A program made the translations under genes and the position numbers. Shown here one piece after another: positions 16,464 to 22,859 of a stretch of DNA of 22,859 nucleotides (positions within the stretch are counted from its first letter, which is position 1; each line of letters opens with the position of its first letter). The DNA lies in assembly GCA_031963225.1 (NCBI GenBank), contig JASSUD010000048.1, forward strand, positions 1-22,859. The letters are read 5' to 3'. This stretch comes from JASSUD01 sp031963225 (GTDB lineage: Bacteria; Pseudomonadota; Gammaproteobacteria; Burkholderiales; Burkholderiaceae). Under the pieces are notes generated by a model. That model was not told the DNA's origin and did no database searches. It was given only the letters and a program-made list of their open reading frames with translations.

Positions 16464-16513
16464 CATTGCACACCACTCATTCAACACTAGAGACTTATTT
16501 AATATCGATCAAT

Positions 16514-17125
16514 ATGAAAAAAGACAACGTGAATCCTTCTCCAGCTGGGCATGATGTCCATGAATTGAACACAGAATCGCATAACGGTGCGACAGAGGAA
16601 GTAAATAGTGCCGTTGAACAAGAAGATGAAGCCGCTATAGCAGGTTCCCAGCCATTTGCGACGATCGATGCAGATAAAAAAAAGCGTGAAGAGGAAATGC
16701 AAAAGGCATTAGCCGATTTAAAAGAGCAAGTATTGCGCGCGCAGGCTGAAACAGAAAATACACGCCGCAGAGCTCGGGAAGAATTGCAGAAATCACATAA
16801 ATTCGCGATTGAACATTTTGCTGAGCATCTGTTGCCTGTGGTGGATAGCTTGGAAGCCGCTTTGGCAGATTCTGGTGAGGACGTAAGCAAAATGCGTGAT
16901 GGGGTAGACCTTACTCTGCGCCAGTTGCGAAGCGCATTGGAGAAAGGGCGCGTGACCTGTATTGATCCCGTGAACGGCGAAGTATTTGATCCTCACCGAC
17001 ATCAAGTAATTGCTACGTTGCCTGCAGAACAATCTGCCAACACGATTGTGGCGGTGCTGCAAAAAGGGTATTTGGTTGCCGATCGTGTATTGCGGCCAGC
17101 ATTGGTCACTATTTGCCAGTCTTAA
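16514..17125 (+). CDS. grpE: Nucleotide exchange factor GrpE
   Basis: Homodimer that releases ADP from DnaK and also acts as a thermosensor. From the ATG at 16514 the product is 203 aa. It has an acidic, poorly ordered N-terminus, a long helix rich in Lys/Glu/Ala/Gln (EEEMQKALADLKEQVLRAQA and onward), the NTRRRAREE segment, then the beta-wing region with GEVFDPHRHQVIA and VLQKGYLVADRVLRPALV near the end. The frame opens earlier at a TTG (16466), but that would overlap the candidate promoter and adds unrelated residues, so the ATG is preferred. dnaK follows after about 120 bp with hairpins between. Confidence 0.96.
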   Translation: MKKDNVNPSPAGHDVHELNTESHNGATEEVNSAVEQEDEAAIAGSQPFATIDADKKKREEEMQKALADLKEQVLRAQAETENTRRRAREELQKSHKFAIEHFAEHLLPVVDSLEAALADSGEDVSKMRDGVDLTLRQLRSALEKGRVTCIDPVNGEVFDPHRHQVIATLPAEQSANTIVAVLQKGYLVADRVLRPALVTICQS

Positions 17126-17131
17126 GGGTAG

Positions 17132-17179
17132 TTGCCAGGCTAGATATTTAGTTTCTTAGGACACGCCCTAGTCTGGCAA
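17132..17179 (+). other. Hairpin in the grpE-dnaK intergenic region
   Basis: TTGCCAGGCTAG (17132-17143) pairs with CTAGTCTGGCAA (17168-17179), 12 bp with one G-T wobble and a 24-nt loop. No T tract follows, so it is more likely an RNA processing or stability element, or a partial terminator, than a full stop. Confidence 0.6.
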
Positions 17180-17198
17180 AAGCATTTCTTATAAAAAA

Positions 17199-17216
17199 GG
17201 GAGGTAGGTGCCTCCC
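17199..17216 (+). other. Small hairpin in the dnaK leader
   Basis: GGGAGG (17199-17204) pairs with CCTCCC (17211-17216) across a 6-nt loop, about 30 nt before the dnaK start. The real dnaK ribosome binding site, CAGGAG at 17235-17240, is separate, but GGGAGG also looks like a Shine-Dalgarno and may compete for ribosomes when unfolded. Confidence 0.5.
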
Positions 17217-17246
17217 TATGTATATTCGATGAGTCAGGAGATTTTA

Positions 17247-19205
17247 ATGAGTAAAAAGGGTAGCAAAATAATTGGTATTGACCTGGGTACCACGAATTCT
17301 TGCGTAGCTATTCTTGAAGGCAATCAGCCTCGAGTGATTGAAAATGAAGAAGGCGGACGCACCACCCCTTCGATTATTGCCTATCGTGAAGATGGAGAAA
17401 TTTTGGTAGGTGTTTCTGCGAAACGCCAAGCAGTTGCTAATCCAAGAAATACTCTATATGCCGTTAAGCGTTTGATTGGTCGACGCTTTGCAGAAGATGC
17501 AGTTCAAAAAGATATTGGTTTAATGCCTTATGAAATTATGCAAGCAGACAATGGAGATGCTTGGGTTAAGGTACGTGACCAAAAATTAGCTCCTCCGCAA
17601 ATTTCCGCAGAAGTACTGCGCAAAATGAAAAAAACAGCGGAAGACTTTTTAGGTGAAACCGTTACAGAAGCCGTTATTACCGTTCCTGCTTATTTCAATG
17701 ACAGTCAGCGTCAGGCCACTAAAGATGCAGGCCGTATTGCAGGCTTAGAGGTGAAGCGCATTATCAATGAGCCTACTGCAGCAGCCTTGGCCTTTGGTTT
17801 AGATAAAGCAGAAAAAGGCGATCGTAAAATTGCCGTGTATGACTTAGGTGGTGGAACATTTGATATATCCATTATCGAAATTGCCGATGTAGATGGCGAA
17901 AAGCAATTTGAAGTGCTCTCCACGAATGGCGATACCTTCCTCGGTGGAGAAGACTTTGATCAGCGCATCATTGATTTTGTGATCGGTGAATTTAAAAAAG
18001 AGCAAGGCGTAGATCTTTCTAAAGATGTGCTCGCACTACAACGTCTAAAAGAAGCTGCTGAAAAAGCCAAAATCGAGCTTTCTACTTCCCAAAGCACCGA
18101 AATCAATCTGCCTTACATCACAGCAGATGCCAGCGGTCCTAAGCACTTGAACGTCAAGCTTTCTCGCGCAAAATTAGAAGCCTTGGTTGAAGATTTGATC
18201 GAACGCACAGTCGCTCCATGCCGCACAGCAATTAAAGATGCAGGCGTAGATGTGGGTGACATCCATGATGTGATTATGGTTGGCGGTATGACGCGCATGC
18301 CTAAAGTGCAAGACACCGTCAAAGCCTTTTTTGGTAAAGAGCCTCGTCGGGATGTGAATCCGGATGAAGCTGTGGCTGTAGGGGCTGCGATTCAAGGTCA
18401 AGTGCTTTCAGGCGATCGTCGAGATGTGTTGTTGCTCGATGTGACTCCTTTATCGCTCGGCATTGAAACCCTCGGCGGCGTGATGACCAAGCTCATTACT
18501 AAAAACACCACTATCCCAACTAAACAAGCACAGGTCTTTTCAACTGCAGATGACAATCAACCTGCCGTAACGATCAAAGTGTTCCAAGGTGAGCGCGAAA
18601 TGTGCGCGCACAACAAATTATTGGGCGAATTTAACCTAGAAGGTATTGAGCCCGCACCTCGAGGCGCACCGCAAATCGAAGTAGGTTTTGATATCGATGC
18701 AGATGGTATCTTGCACGTACAGGCTAAAGATAAAGCCAGTGGCAAGGCCAATAAAATTACCATCAAGGCAAACTCAGGTCTGTCTGAAGCTGAAATTCAA
18801 GCCATGGTTAAAGACGCAGAAGTCAATGCAGAAGAAGATCGCAAAATGCGTGAATTGGTAGAATCACGTAACCGTGGTGAAGCCCTGGTGCACAGCACGC
18901 AAAAGAGTCTCACTGAGAAAGGCGATAAGCTGAGCGAAGAAGATAAAGGCGAAGTGGATACCGCGCTCAAAGCATTGGAAGAAGCGTTAAAAGGCATGGA
19001 CAAAGCGGCAATTGACGATAAAATCCAGGCACTCGAGCAAGCTGCTCAAAAATTAGGCAGTGCGGATGCGGATTTAGATGCGCTCAAAGAAGCAATGAAG
19101 AATGCCCCGCAAGGTGAAGAAGCTGCAGCTGCATCTAATGCTAAAACTTCGAAGCAGGAAGAAGATGTTCTGGATGCGGAATTTACAGAAGTCAAAAAAG
19201 ACTAA
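17247..19205 (+). CDS. dnaK: Molecular chaperone DnaK (Hsp70)
   Basis: ATP-driven chaperone that binds exposed hydrophobic segments, working with DnaJ and GrpE. From the ATG at 17247 it is 652 aa. The nucleotide-binding domain starts with IIGIDLGTTNS (8-18) and includes VYDLGGGTFDISI and NTxGDTFLGGEDFD-type motifs. The substrate domain holds LDVTPLSLGIETLGG. The lid and tail end DVLDAEFTEVKKD, the usual proteobacterial end. GGAG stands 6 bp before this ATG. The frame also opens upstream at a GTG (17208), which I reject because MSKKGSKIIGIDLG is the family start. It lies in the order grpE-dnaK-dnaJ. Confidence 0.98.
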   Translation: MSKKGSKIIGIDLGTTNSCVAILEGNQPRVIENEEGGRTTPSIIAYREDGEILVGVSAKRQAVANPRNTLYAVKRLIGRRFAEDAVQKDIGLMPYEIMQADNGDAWVKVRDQKLAPPQISAEVLRKMKKTAEDFLGETVTEAVITVPAYFNDSQRQATKDAGRIAGLEVKRIINEPTAAALAFGLDKAEKGDRKIAVYDLGGGTFDISIIEIADVDGEKQFEVLSTNGDTFLGGEDFDQRIIDFVIGEFKKEQGVDLSKDVLALQRLKEAAEKAKIELSTSQSTEINLPYITADASGPKHLNVKLSRAKLEALVEDLIERTVAPCRTAIKDAGVDVGDIHDVIMVGGMTRMPKVQDTVKAFFGKEPRRDVNPDEAVAVGAAIQGQVLSGDRRDVLLLDVTPLSLGIETLGGVMTKLITKNTTIPTKQAQVFSTADDNQPAVTIKVFQGEREMCAHNKLLGEFNLEGIEPAPRGAPQIEVGFDIDADGILHVQAKDKASGKANKITIKANSGLSEAEIQAMVKDAEVNAEEDRKMRELVESRNRGEALVHSTQKSLTEKGDKLSEEDKGEVDTALKALEEALKGMDKAAIDDKIQALEQAAQKLGSADADLDALKEAMKNAPQGEEAAAASNAKTSKQEEDVLDAEFTEVKKD

Positions 19206-19225
19206 AAACCAGTTCTCAATCCTTC

Positions 19226-19324
19226 AAAAAAGCGCTTATTTGTGGCTGTAGTGCCCGAAGAAGCAAACGTACTAATACGTTTGCTTCTTCGTTAGCACCA
19301 AGGCTGCCCAATAAGCGCTTTTTG
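19226..19324. repeat. Long imperfect palindrome between dnaK and dnaJ
   Basis: The centre is a perfect 16-bp stem, CGAAGAAGCAAACGTA (19256-19271) with its complement (19276-19291), and a CTAA loop. The outer stem is also perfect for 14 bp: AAAAAGCGCTTATT (19227-19240) with AATAAGCGCTTTTT (19310-19323). GTGC (19251-19254) with GCAC (19295-19298) pairs between them. A T run ends the outer stem, so it could attenuate transcription into dnaJ. It might equally be a small palindromic element. Confidence 0.8.
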
Positions 19325-19360
19325 ATCCATTTTGAATAGGTTCTAAAGGCATTCAACACT

Positions 19361-20509
19361 ATGGCAAAACAAGGCGATTCAAAGCGCGATTATTACGATG
19401 CCTTGGGCGTTGCAAAAAATGCGAGCGATGAAGATATAAAAAAATCCTACCGTCGGTTAGCGATGAAATTTCATCCTGATCGCAACCCGGGTAGCAAAGA
19501 AGCAGAAGAGCATTTTAAAGAAGTAAAAGAAGCCTACGAAGTTTTAAGTGACGCGCAAAAGCGCGCTGCTTATGACCGATTTGGTCATGCAGGAGTCGAT
19601 CCTAGTATGGGCGGAGGCGGTGGAGGCCGTGGACAAGGTTTCCATGGGTTTTCACAAAGCTTTGGCGATATCTTTGGCGATATTTTTGGTGGCGGAGGCG
19701 GTGCAGGGGAAGATGGCCCACGTGTGTATCGAGGAGCAGATCTTCGTTACCGCATGGAAATTACCCTTGAGCAAGCAGCTCGCGGCCATGATGCACAAAT
19801 TCGCGTACCTAGTTGGGATGACTGCGGCACCTGTAAAGGTTCGGGAGCAAAAGCCGGTACCAAGGCGCAGACCTGTAACCTTTGCAAAGGCACCGGCACC
19901 ATACGCATGGCGCAAGGCTTTTTTAGCTTGCAGCAACCTTGCCAAAAATGTCATGGCACAGGGCGTTATATTCCGAGCCCCTGCCATGCATGCCATGGGG
20001 AAGGGAAAGTAAAACGGAATAAAACACTTGCCGTCCATATTCCTGCCGGCATAGACGAAGGTATGCGCATTCGTTCTTCAGGCAATGGTGAACCAGGCCA
20101 AAACGCCGGGCCCCCGGGCGATTTATATATCGAAATCCATATCAAACCACACGATGTGTTTGAGCGCGATGGAGACGATTTACATTGCCGCATGCCCGTT
20201 GCTTTTACTACAGCTGCATTAGGCGGAGAAATCGAAGTCCCTACACTACATGGCCGTGTAAGCTTCACCGTACCCGAAGGCACGCAATCTGGAAAAACCT
20301 TCCGTCTGCGCGGAAAAGGGATGAAAAACGTACACAACAATACCCACGGGGACCTGTATGTGCACGCGCAACTCGAAACCCCCGTCAAATTAACGGAGGA
20401 GCAGCGCACCTTACTCACACAATTTGCGCAATCGCTAAGCGAAAGCGGCACCAAACACAGCCCACAAAGCAAGAGCTGGTTTGACAGAGTAAAGCAGTTT
20501 TTCGATTAG
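19361..20509 (+). CDS. dnaJ: Chaperone protein DnaJ (Hsp40)
   Basis: Delivers substrates to DnaK and stimulates its ATPase. The 382-aa product has the J domain (about 9-75) with the HPD triad at 38-40, a Gly/Phe-rich linker (about 83-118), four CxxCxGxG zinc motifs (first CGTCKGSG at about 155, last CHACHGEG at about 208) and the two C-terminal beta domains. All elements are present and length is normal. It ends 22 bp before a strong terminator, so it is probably the last gene of the operon. Confidence 0.98.
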   Translation: MAKQGDSKRDYYDALGVAKNASDEDIKKSYRRLAMKFHPDRNPGSKEAEEHFKEVKEAYEVLSDAQKRAAYDRFGHAGVDPSMGGGGGGRGQGFHGFSQSFGDIFGDIFGGGGGAGEDGPRVYRGADLRYRMEITLEQAARGHDAQIRVPSWDDCGTCKGSGAKAGTKAQTCNLCKGTGTIRMAQGFFSLQQPCQKCHGTGRYIPSPCHACHGEGKVKRNKTLAVHIPAGIDEGMRIRSSGNGEPGQNAGPPGDLYIEIHIKPHDVFERDGDDLHCRMPVAFTTAALGGEIEVPTLHGRVSFTVPEGTQSGKTFRLRGKGMKNVHNNTHGDLYVHAQLETPVKLTEEQRTLLTQFAQSLSESGTKHSPQSKSWFDRVKQFFD

Positions 20510-20531
20510 CCTTGTATTAGCTAGCATTTAT

Positions 20532-20576
20532 AAAAAATCCCCTCTATGTGATCAAACACATAGAGGGGATTTTTTT
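20532..20576 (+). terminator. Strong rho-independent terminator after dnaJ
   Basis: AAAAAATCCCCTCTATGTG (20532-20550) pairs perfectly with its complement (20557-20575) across ATCAAA, and the 3' side ends in a T7 run. Because the stem begins with six A, the same structure would also work on the minus strand. Confidence 0.95.
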
Positions 20577-20680
20577 CTTTCAAAACCCTGTAGCCGCGTC
20601 ATTTTCCCCAGCCAGTGCTGGATAAACGGTAGGTTGGTGGTGAGGAACGAACCCCAACATGCGTACCGCTGACCTTTTAG
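20576..20680. repeat. IS-end-like fragment followed by a truncated REP unit
   Basis: CTTTCAAAACCCTGTAGCCG (20577-20596) resembles the end of the MITE-like element at 2901. After CTGGATAAA comes a left arm (20627-20662, core AGGAACGAA). Its linker starts GTACCGCTGACCTTTT, the reverse-orientation form, and stops near 20680. The second arm is missing. The arrangement IS end, CTGGATAAAC, arm recurs at 20721-20795, so this is a diverged direct duplication. Confidence 0.7.
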
Positions 20681-20718
20681 AAGGAAGGGCAGCGGAATAT
20701 AGGATCTGATCAGCAAGC

Positions 20719-20917
20719 AATAGACTTCTTTCGAAACCCTGTAGCGGCCTCTGGATAAACGGTAGGTTGGTGGTGACGAAGGAACCCCAACATGCGCACC
20801 ATGGCGTTCTTGATCACCAGCATACAATTATCTAAAAGCAAAAATTAAAGTCAGCGGCACGCATGTTGGGGAACGTTGCCCACCACCAACCTACGATACT
20901 CTCGAAAGAAATCTATT
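20719..20917. mobile_element. 199-bp MITE-like element enclosing a REP pair
   Basis: AATAGACTTCTTTCGA (20719-20734) is answered by TCGAAAGAAATCTATT (20902-20917), 15 of 16 positions matching as an inverted repeat. The ends are related to those of the 106-bp element at 2901-3006. The interior contains a complete REP pair and no reading frame of note. It could move in trans if a matching transposase exists elsewhere in the genome. Confidence 0.65.
20760..20895 (+). repeat. Full REP pair (BIME-like) with unlike cores
   Basis: Left arm 20760-20795 (core ACGAAGGAA), right arm 20861-20895 (core AACGTTGCC), linker in the same orientation as the copies at 7628 and 7817. The left core is the common type; the right core is the type seen at 4661-4693. 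The copy thus combines two core variants in one unit. Confidence 0.9.
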
Positions 20918-20966
20918 ATGCTCCTGGCGCACTTAGATCCAGTAAAAAAACTGGCAAAACAAAGCA

Positions 20967-21001
20967 TCAGTGCGAACTGACTCAAATGAGTACTGCACTG
21001 A
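20967..21001 (+). promoter_or_regulatory. Hairpin in the leader of the second NACHT gene
   Basis: TCAGTGC (20967-20973) pairs with GCACTGA (20995-21001), and inside it ACTC (20980-20983) pairs with GAGT (20988-20991) across AAAT. The structure is 33 nt upstream of the ATG. A smaller CCAGT/ACTGG hairpin lies at 20939-20954. Symmetry would suit an operator or an RNA control element; the function is unknown. Confidence 0.45.
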
Positions 21002-21034
21002 AATACTAACAATAAAAAATAACAGGAAAACACC

Positions 21035-22859
21035 ATGTTAGCCAGACCGTTGCACTCAACACCTACGGCTTCCACCAGTCTAGCGCTTGCTCAAACCTAT
21101 TTAGATGCAGGTCGACATCACAAGGCGGCTGAAAACTTGGATGTCGCCTTTACCTTGTATGACCAGGCAAAAGTAGCTTTTAGACAAGCTGCCGATGCGT
21201 ACCAGGTAACTCCCCCCTTATCCCAATTAAAGAGCGCCCTTTCCAAAGCCAAGACATCGCAAACACCAGAAGAAAAGGCCTTGCAAGAACGCATCGCTGA
21301 GGTCTATTTTGAGCGCGCCGAACTGCTGGAAAAATTAGGCAAAACCGACAAAGCGCAGGCAAGTTATAAGAAAGCGCAAGCCTGGGGCTATGAGGAGACT
21401 AAGTCGGCCACTACTATGCCGGTCATGTCGCTGTTTACAAGCAGTGCGCCGGCCGTAACTCAGACGGCTACATCTACCTCAATGTCTGTCCAACAAAAAA
21501 GCGAGCTGGTCGATTACCTGTTTGAAAGGGCGTTATCCACGTTGGGTTCCTTAGATGTATCGAATAAACCTAGCCTGTTTTTGGTCTATGCCCATGATAA
21601 TCTTATTCATGGCAAGGCTGAGGCCGGTACCTCTAAGTATTTCATCAATAAGCTGTCAAAAATCCAAGTCAATCTGTATTCAGATCAAACGCCGATGGGT
21701 AAAAAGTATGCCGGCTCACCAGAAGCGCTGAAGCACGATGGCAAGCTCGAAGATATTTTAACGAATCAGCTGTGTTTGTTGCCCGCGCAGTTAAGAGAGG
21801 ATGTAAAGCCGGTCAATAAGGTGGTCGTTTGTTGTTCTGAGGTATTAGGAAGCTATCTCAAATGGTCGGACTATGATCGCTTTTATCAAGAGCTGCGAGC
21901 AGCCTATTTGAAAGACAGCAAACAACCCGCCAATCCAGAAATCCCCGCAATCCGTGAGGTGGTGAGAAAATTTTCCCAAGAAGAAAACTATAAAGCAGGG
22001 TTCCATCATGTGTTGACGGAAATGGCCTTTTTGCAAATCCGGGCAGAGTATCTGAAAGATCACGGCATTATCCCGGTTTCATTAACTCCCGGGAGCTATG
22101 ATCAATGTCTAGCGACATTTATTTCAGCGACGACCGTGCGGATGGAAGATTGCCTGCGCTTTGACGCACAAGCGCCGGCCGGCCAAGAAGTGTCTTTGAA
22201 CCAAAGTCGACACGGGGTGCTATTTAAGCTGATTGAACGGTTGTTAGTAAGCAGCGATGAAGCCAAAACGTTTCTAGACAAATTTTGGGATGGGCATGGT
22301 CATTTCATCGTGCGTTTAAAAAAAGAGCCCCCACTGAGCCACCTGGAATTTGCTCAGCAGATAGACCACATCTTCGACGACATCCGCACCGCGTTGCACA
22401 GTCAGCTGGCCTCGACCGTGCAGCAACATCACCAGCAACTATGGGTGCTAAATGCAGATCCTCGGACCACGCTAGAGACGCAGTATTTCGCAATGCTTAC
22501 GCAAGATGAGGCATTTAAGGAAACCCAACGGCTGTATGTTGAACCGCGTGGCACAGCCAGCCTAGAGGGGAAAACCGAGACGTTTGACCTTTTATCTACC
22601 GTGAAAGCGCTGCTGACAAACAAACAGGTGGTGCTGTTAACCGGGGACTCCGGGGCTGGCAAATCCACATTAAACCGTTTGCTCGAAAAACAGTTATGGG
22701 AAAAAAGAAAAGAGCAGGATGCGATTCCGCTTTTTATCGCGTTACCAAGTATTGATAAGCCTGAGCATGACCTCATTGCTAAAGCATTAAAGAAAAAAGG
22801 GCTGTCCGAATTTCAGATTCAAACGTTAAAGAAAGAACAACAGCAATTTATCTTTATTT
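21035..22859 (+). CDS. TPR / TIR-SEFIR-like / NACHT protein, 5' part (runs off the window)
   Basis: Open from the ATG at 21035 (preceded by ACAGGAAAACACC) for 608 codons to the window end with no stop. It is a paralog of the protein at 8105-11875: both share MLA, LYDQAKVxF, PLSxLKSA, RIAEVYFERAE (88-98 here) and KAxAWG in the TPR-like region, then SLFLVYAHDN (180-189), VNLYSD, CLLP and FHHVLTExAFLQIR (323-336). The nucleotide domain then diverges: Walker A GDSGAGKST (537-545), followed by PLFIALPSIDKPEHDL, a different NACHT subtype from GRAGIGKTT in the first. Walker B would lie just beyond the window, after QQQFIFI. Downstream domains are unknown. The shared front module on two different ATPase cores suggests domain shuffling. 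Confidence 0.88.
   Translation, partial: MLARPLHSTPTASTSLALAQTYLDAGRHHKAAENLDVAFTLYDQAKVAFRQAADAYQVTPPLSQLKSALSKAKTSQTPEEKALQERIAEVYFERAELLEKLGKTDKAQASYKKAQAWGYEETKSATTMPVMSLFTSSAPAVTQTATSTSMSVQQKSELVDYLFERALSTLGSLDVSNKPSLFLVYAHDNLIHGKAEAGTSKYFINKLSKIQVNLYSDQTPMGKKYAGSPEALKHDGKLEDILTNQLCLLPAQLREDVKPVNKVVVCCSEVLGSYLKWSDYDRFYQELRAAYLKDSKQPANPEIPAIREVVRKFSQEENYKAGFHHVLTEMAFLQIRAEYLKDHGIIPVSLTPGSYDQCLATFISATTVRMEDCLRFDAQAPAGQEVSLNQSRHGVLFKLIERLLVSSDEAKTFLDKFWDGHGHFIVRLKKEPPLSHLEFAQQIDHIFDDIRTALHSQLASTVQQHHQQLWVLNADPRTTLETQYFAMLTQDEAFKETQRLYVEPRGTASLEGKTETFDLLSTVKALLTNKQVVLLTGDSGAGKSTLNRLLEKQLWEKRKEQDAIPLFIALPSIDKPEHDLIAKALKKKGLSEFQIQTLKKEQQQFIFI

Noticed and set aside
16466..16513. Upstream TTG start for grpE
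   Set aside because: It would begin at the -10 of the likely heat-shock promoter and adds residues not found in GrpE.
22285..22776. Open frames on both strands inside the second NACHT gene
   Set aside because: They overlap the long continuous frame from 21035 that carries Walker A and matches the paralog.

Overview
This window looks like a chromosomal piece of a betaproteobacterium of the Burkholderiaceae. The MnmC, HU, HrcA, NadK, RecN, HemH, GrpE, DnaK, DnaJ, ParA and RsmG proteins all read as Burkholderia-like. Base composition is only moderate in GC, normally stable gene neighbourhoods are broken up, and intergenic space is full of repeats and large eukaryote-like NACHT proteins. That combination suggests a host-associated lineage such as the fungal endosymbionts Mycoavidus or Glomeribacter. 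The assignment is inference and was not checked by any search.

Layout. 1-2210: end of a repeat, then mnmC on the minus strand. 2211-3563: a long leader, hupB, a 106-bp MITE-like element lying between hupB and its terminator, and a small secreted lytic transglycosylase. 3586-7620: hrcA (minus), divergent from nadK and recN (plus). 7628-8078: tandem palindromic repeats. 8105-11875: a 1256-aa TPR, TIR/SEFIR-like, NACHT, HEAT protein (minus). 11876-12312: structured DNA and more repeats. 12315-14897: parA, rsmG and a LuxR-type response regulator, all minus. 14898-15296: an AT-rich divergent region with inverted repeats. 15297-20509: hemH, grpE, dnaK, dnaJ (plus), closed by a strong terminator. 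20576-20917: repeats nested with IS-end-like sequences. 21035-22859: the 5' part of a second NACHT protein that runs off the window.

How it fits together. Housekeeping content is heat-shock control and folding (HrcA; GrpE-DnaK-DnaJ), DNA maintenance (HU, RecN, ParA), NADP and haem supply, and RNA modification (MnmC, RsmG). The accessory layer has two parts. The first is a pair of paralogous STAND/NACHT proteins sharing an N-terminal helical-repeat plus TIR/SEFIR-like module. The second is a dispersed palindromic repeat whose arm starts with GTAG followed by an imperfect hairpin, the architecture of REP elements, usually arranged as inverted pairs (BIME-like). These repeats bracket the first NACHT gene, precede the second, and sit exactly where the usual parA-parB linkage is broken. 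The pairing of NLR-like genes with a REP-like family that has interchangeable cores is the most interesting part of the window.
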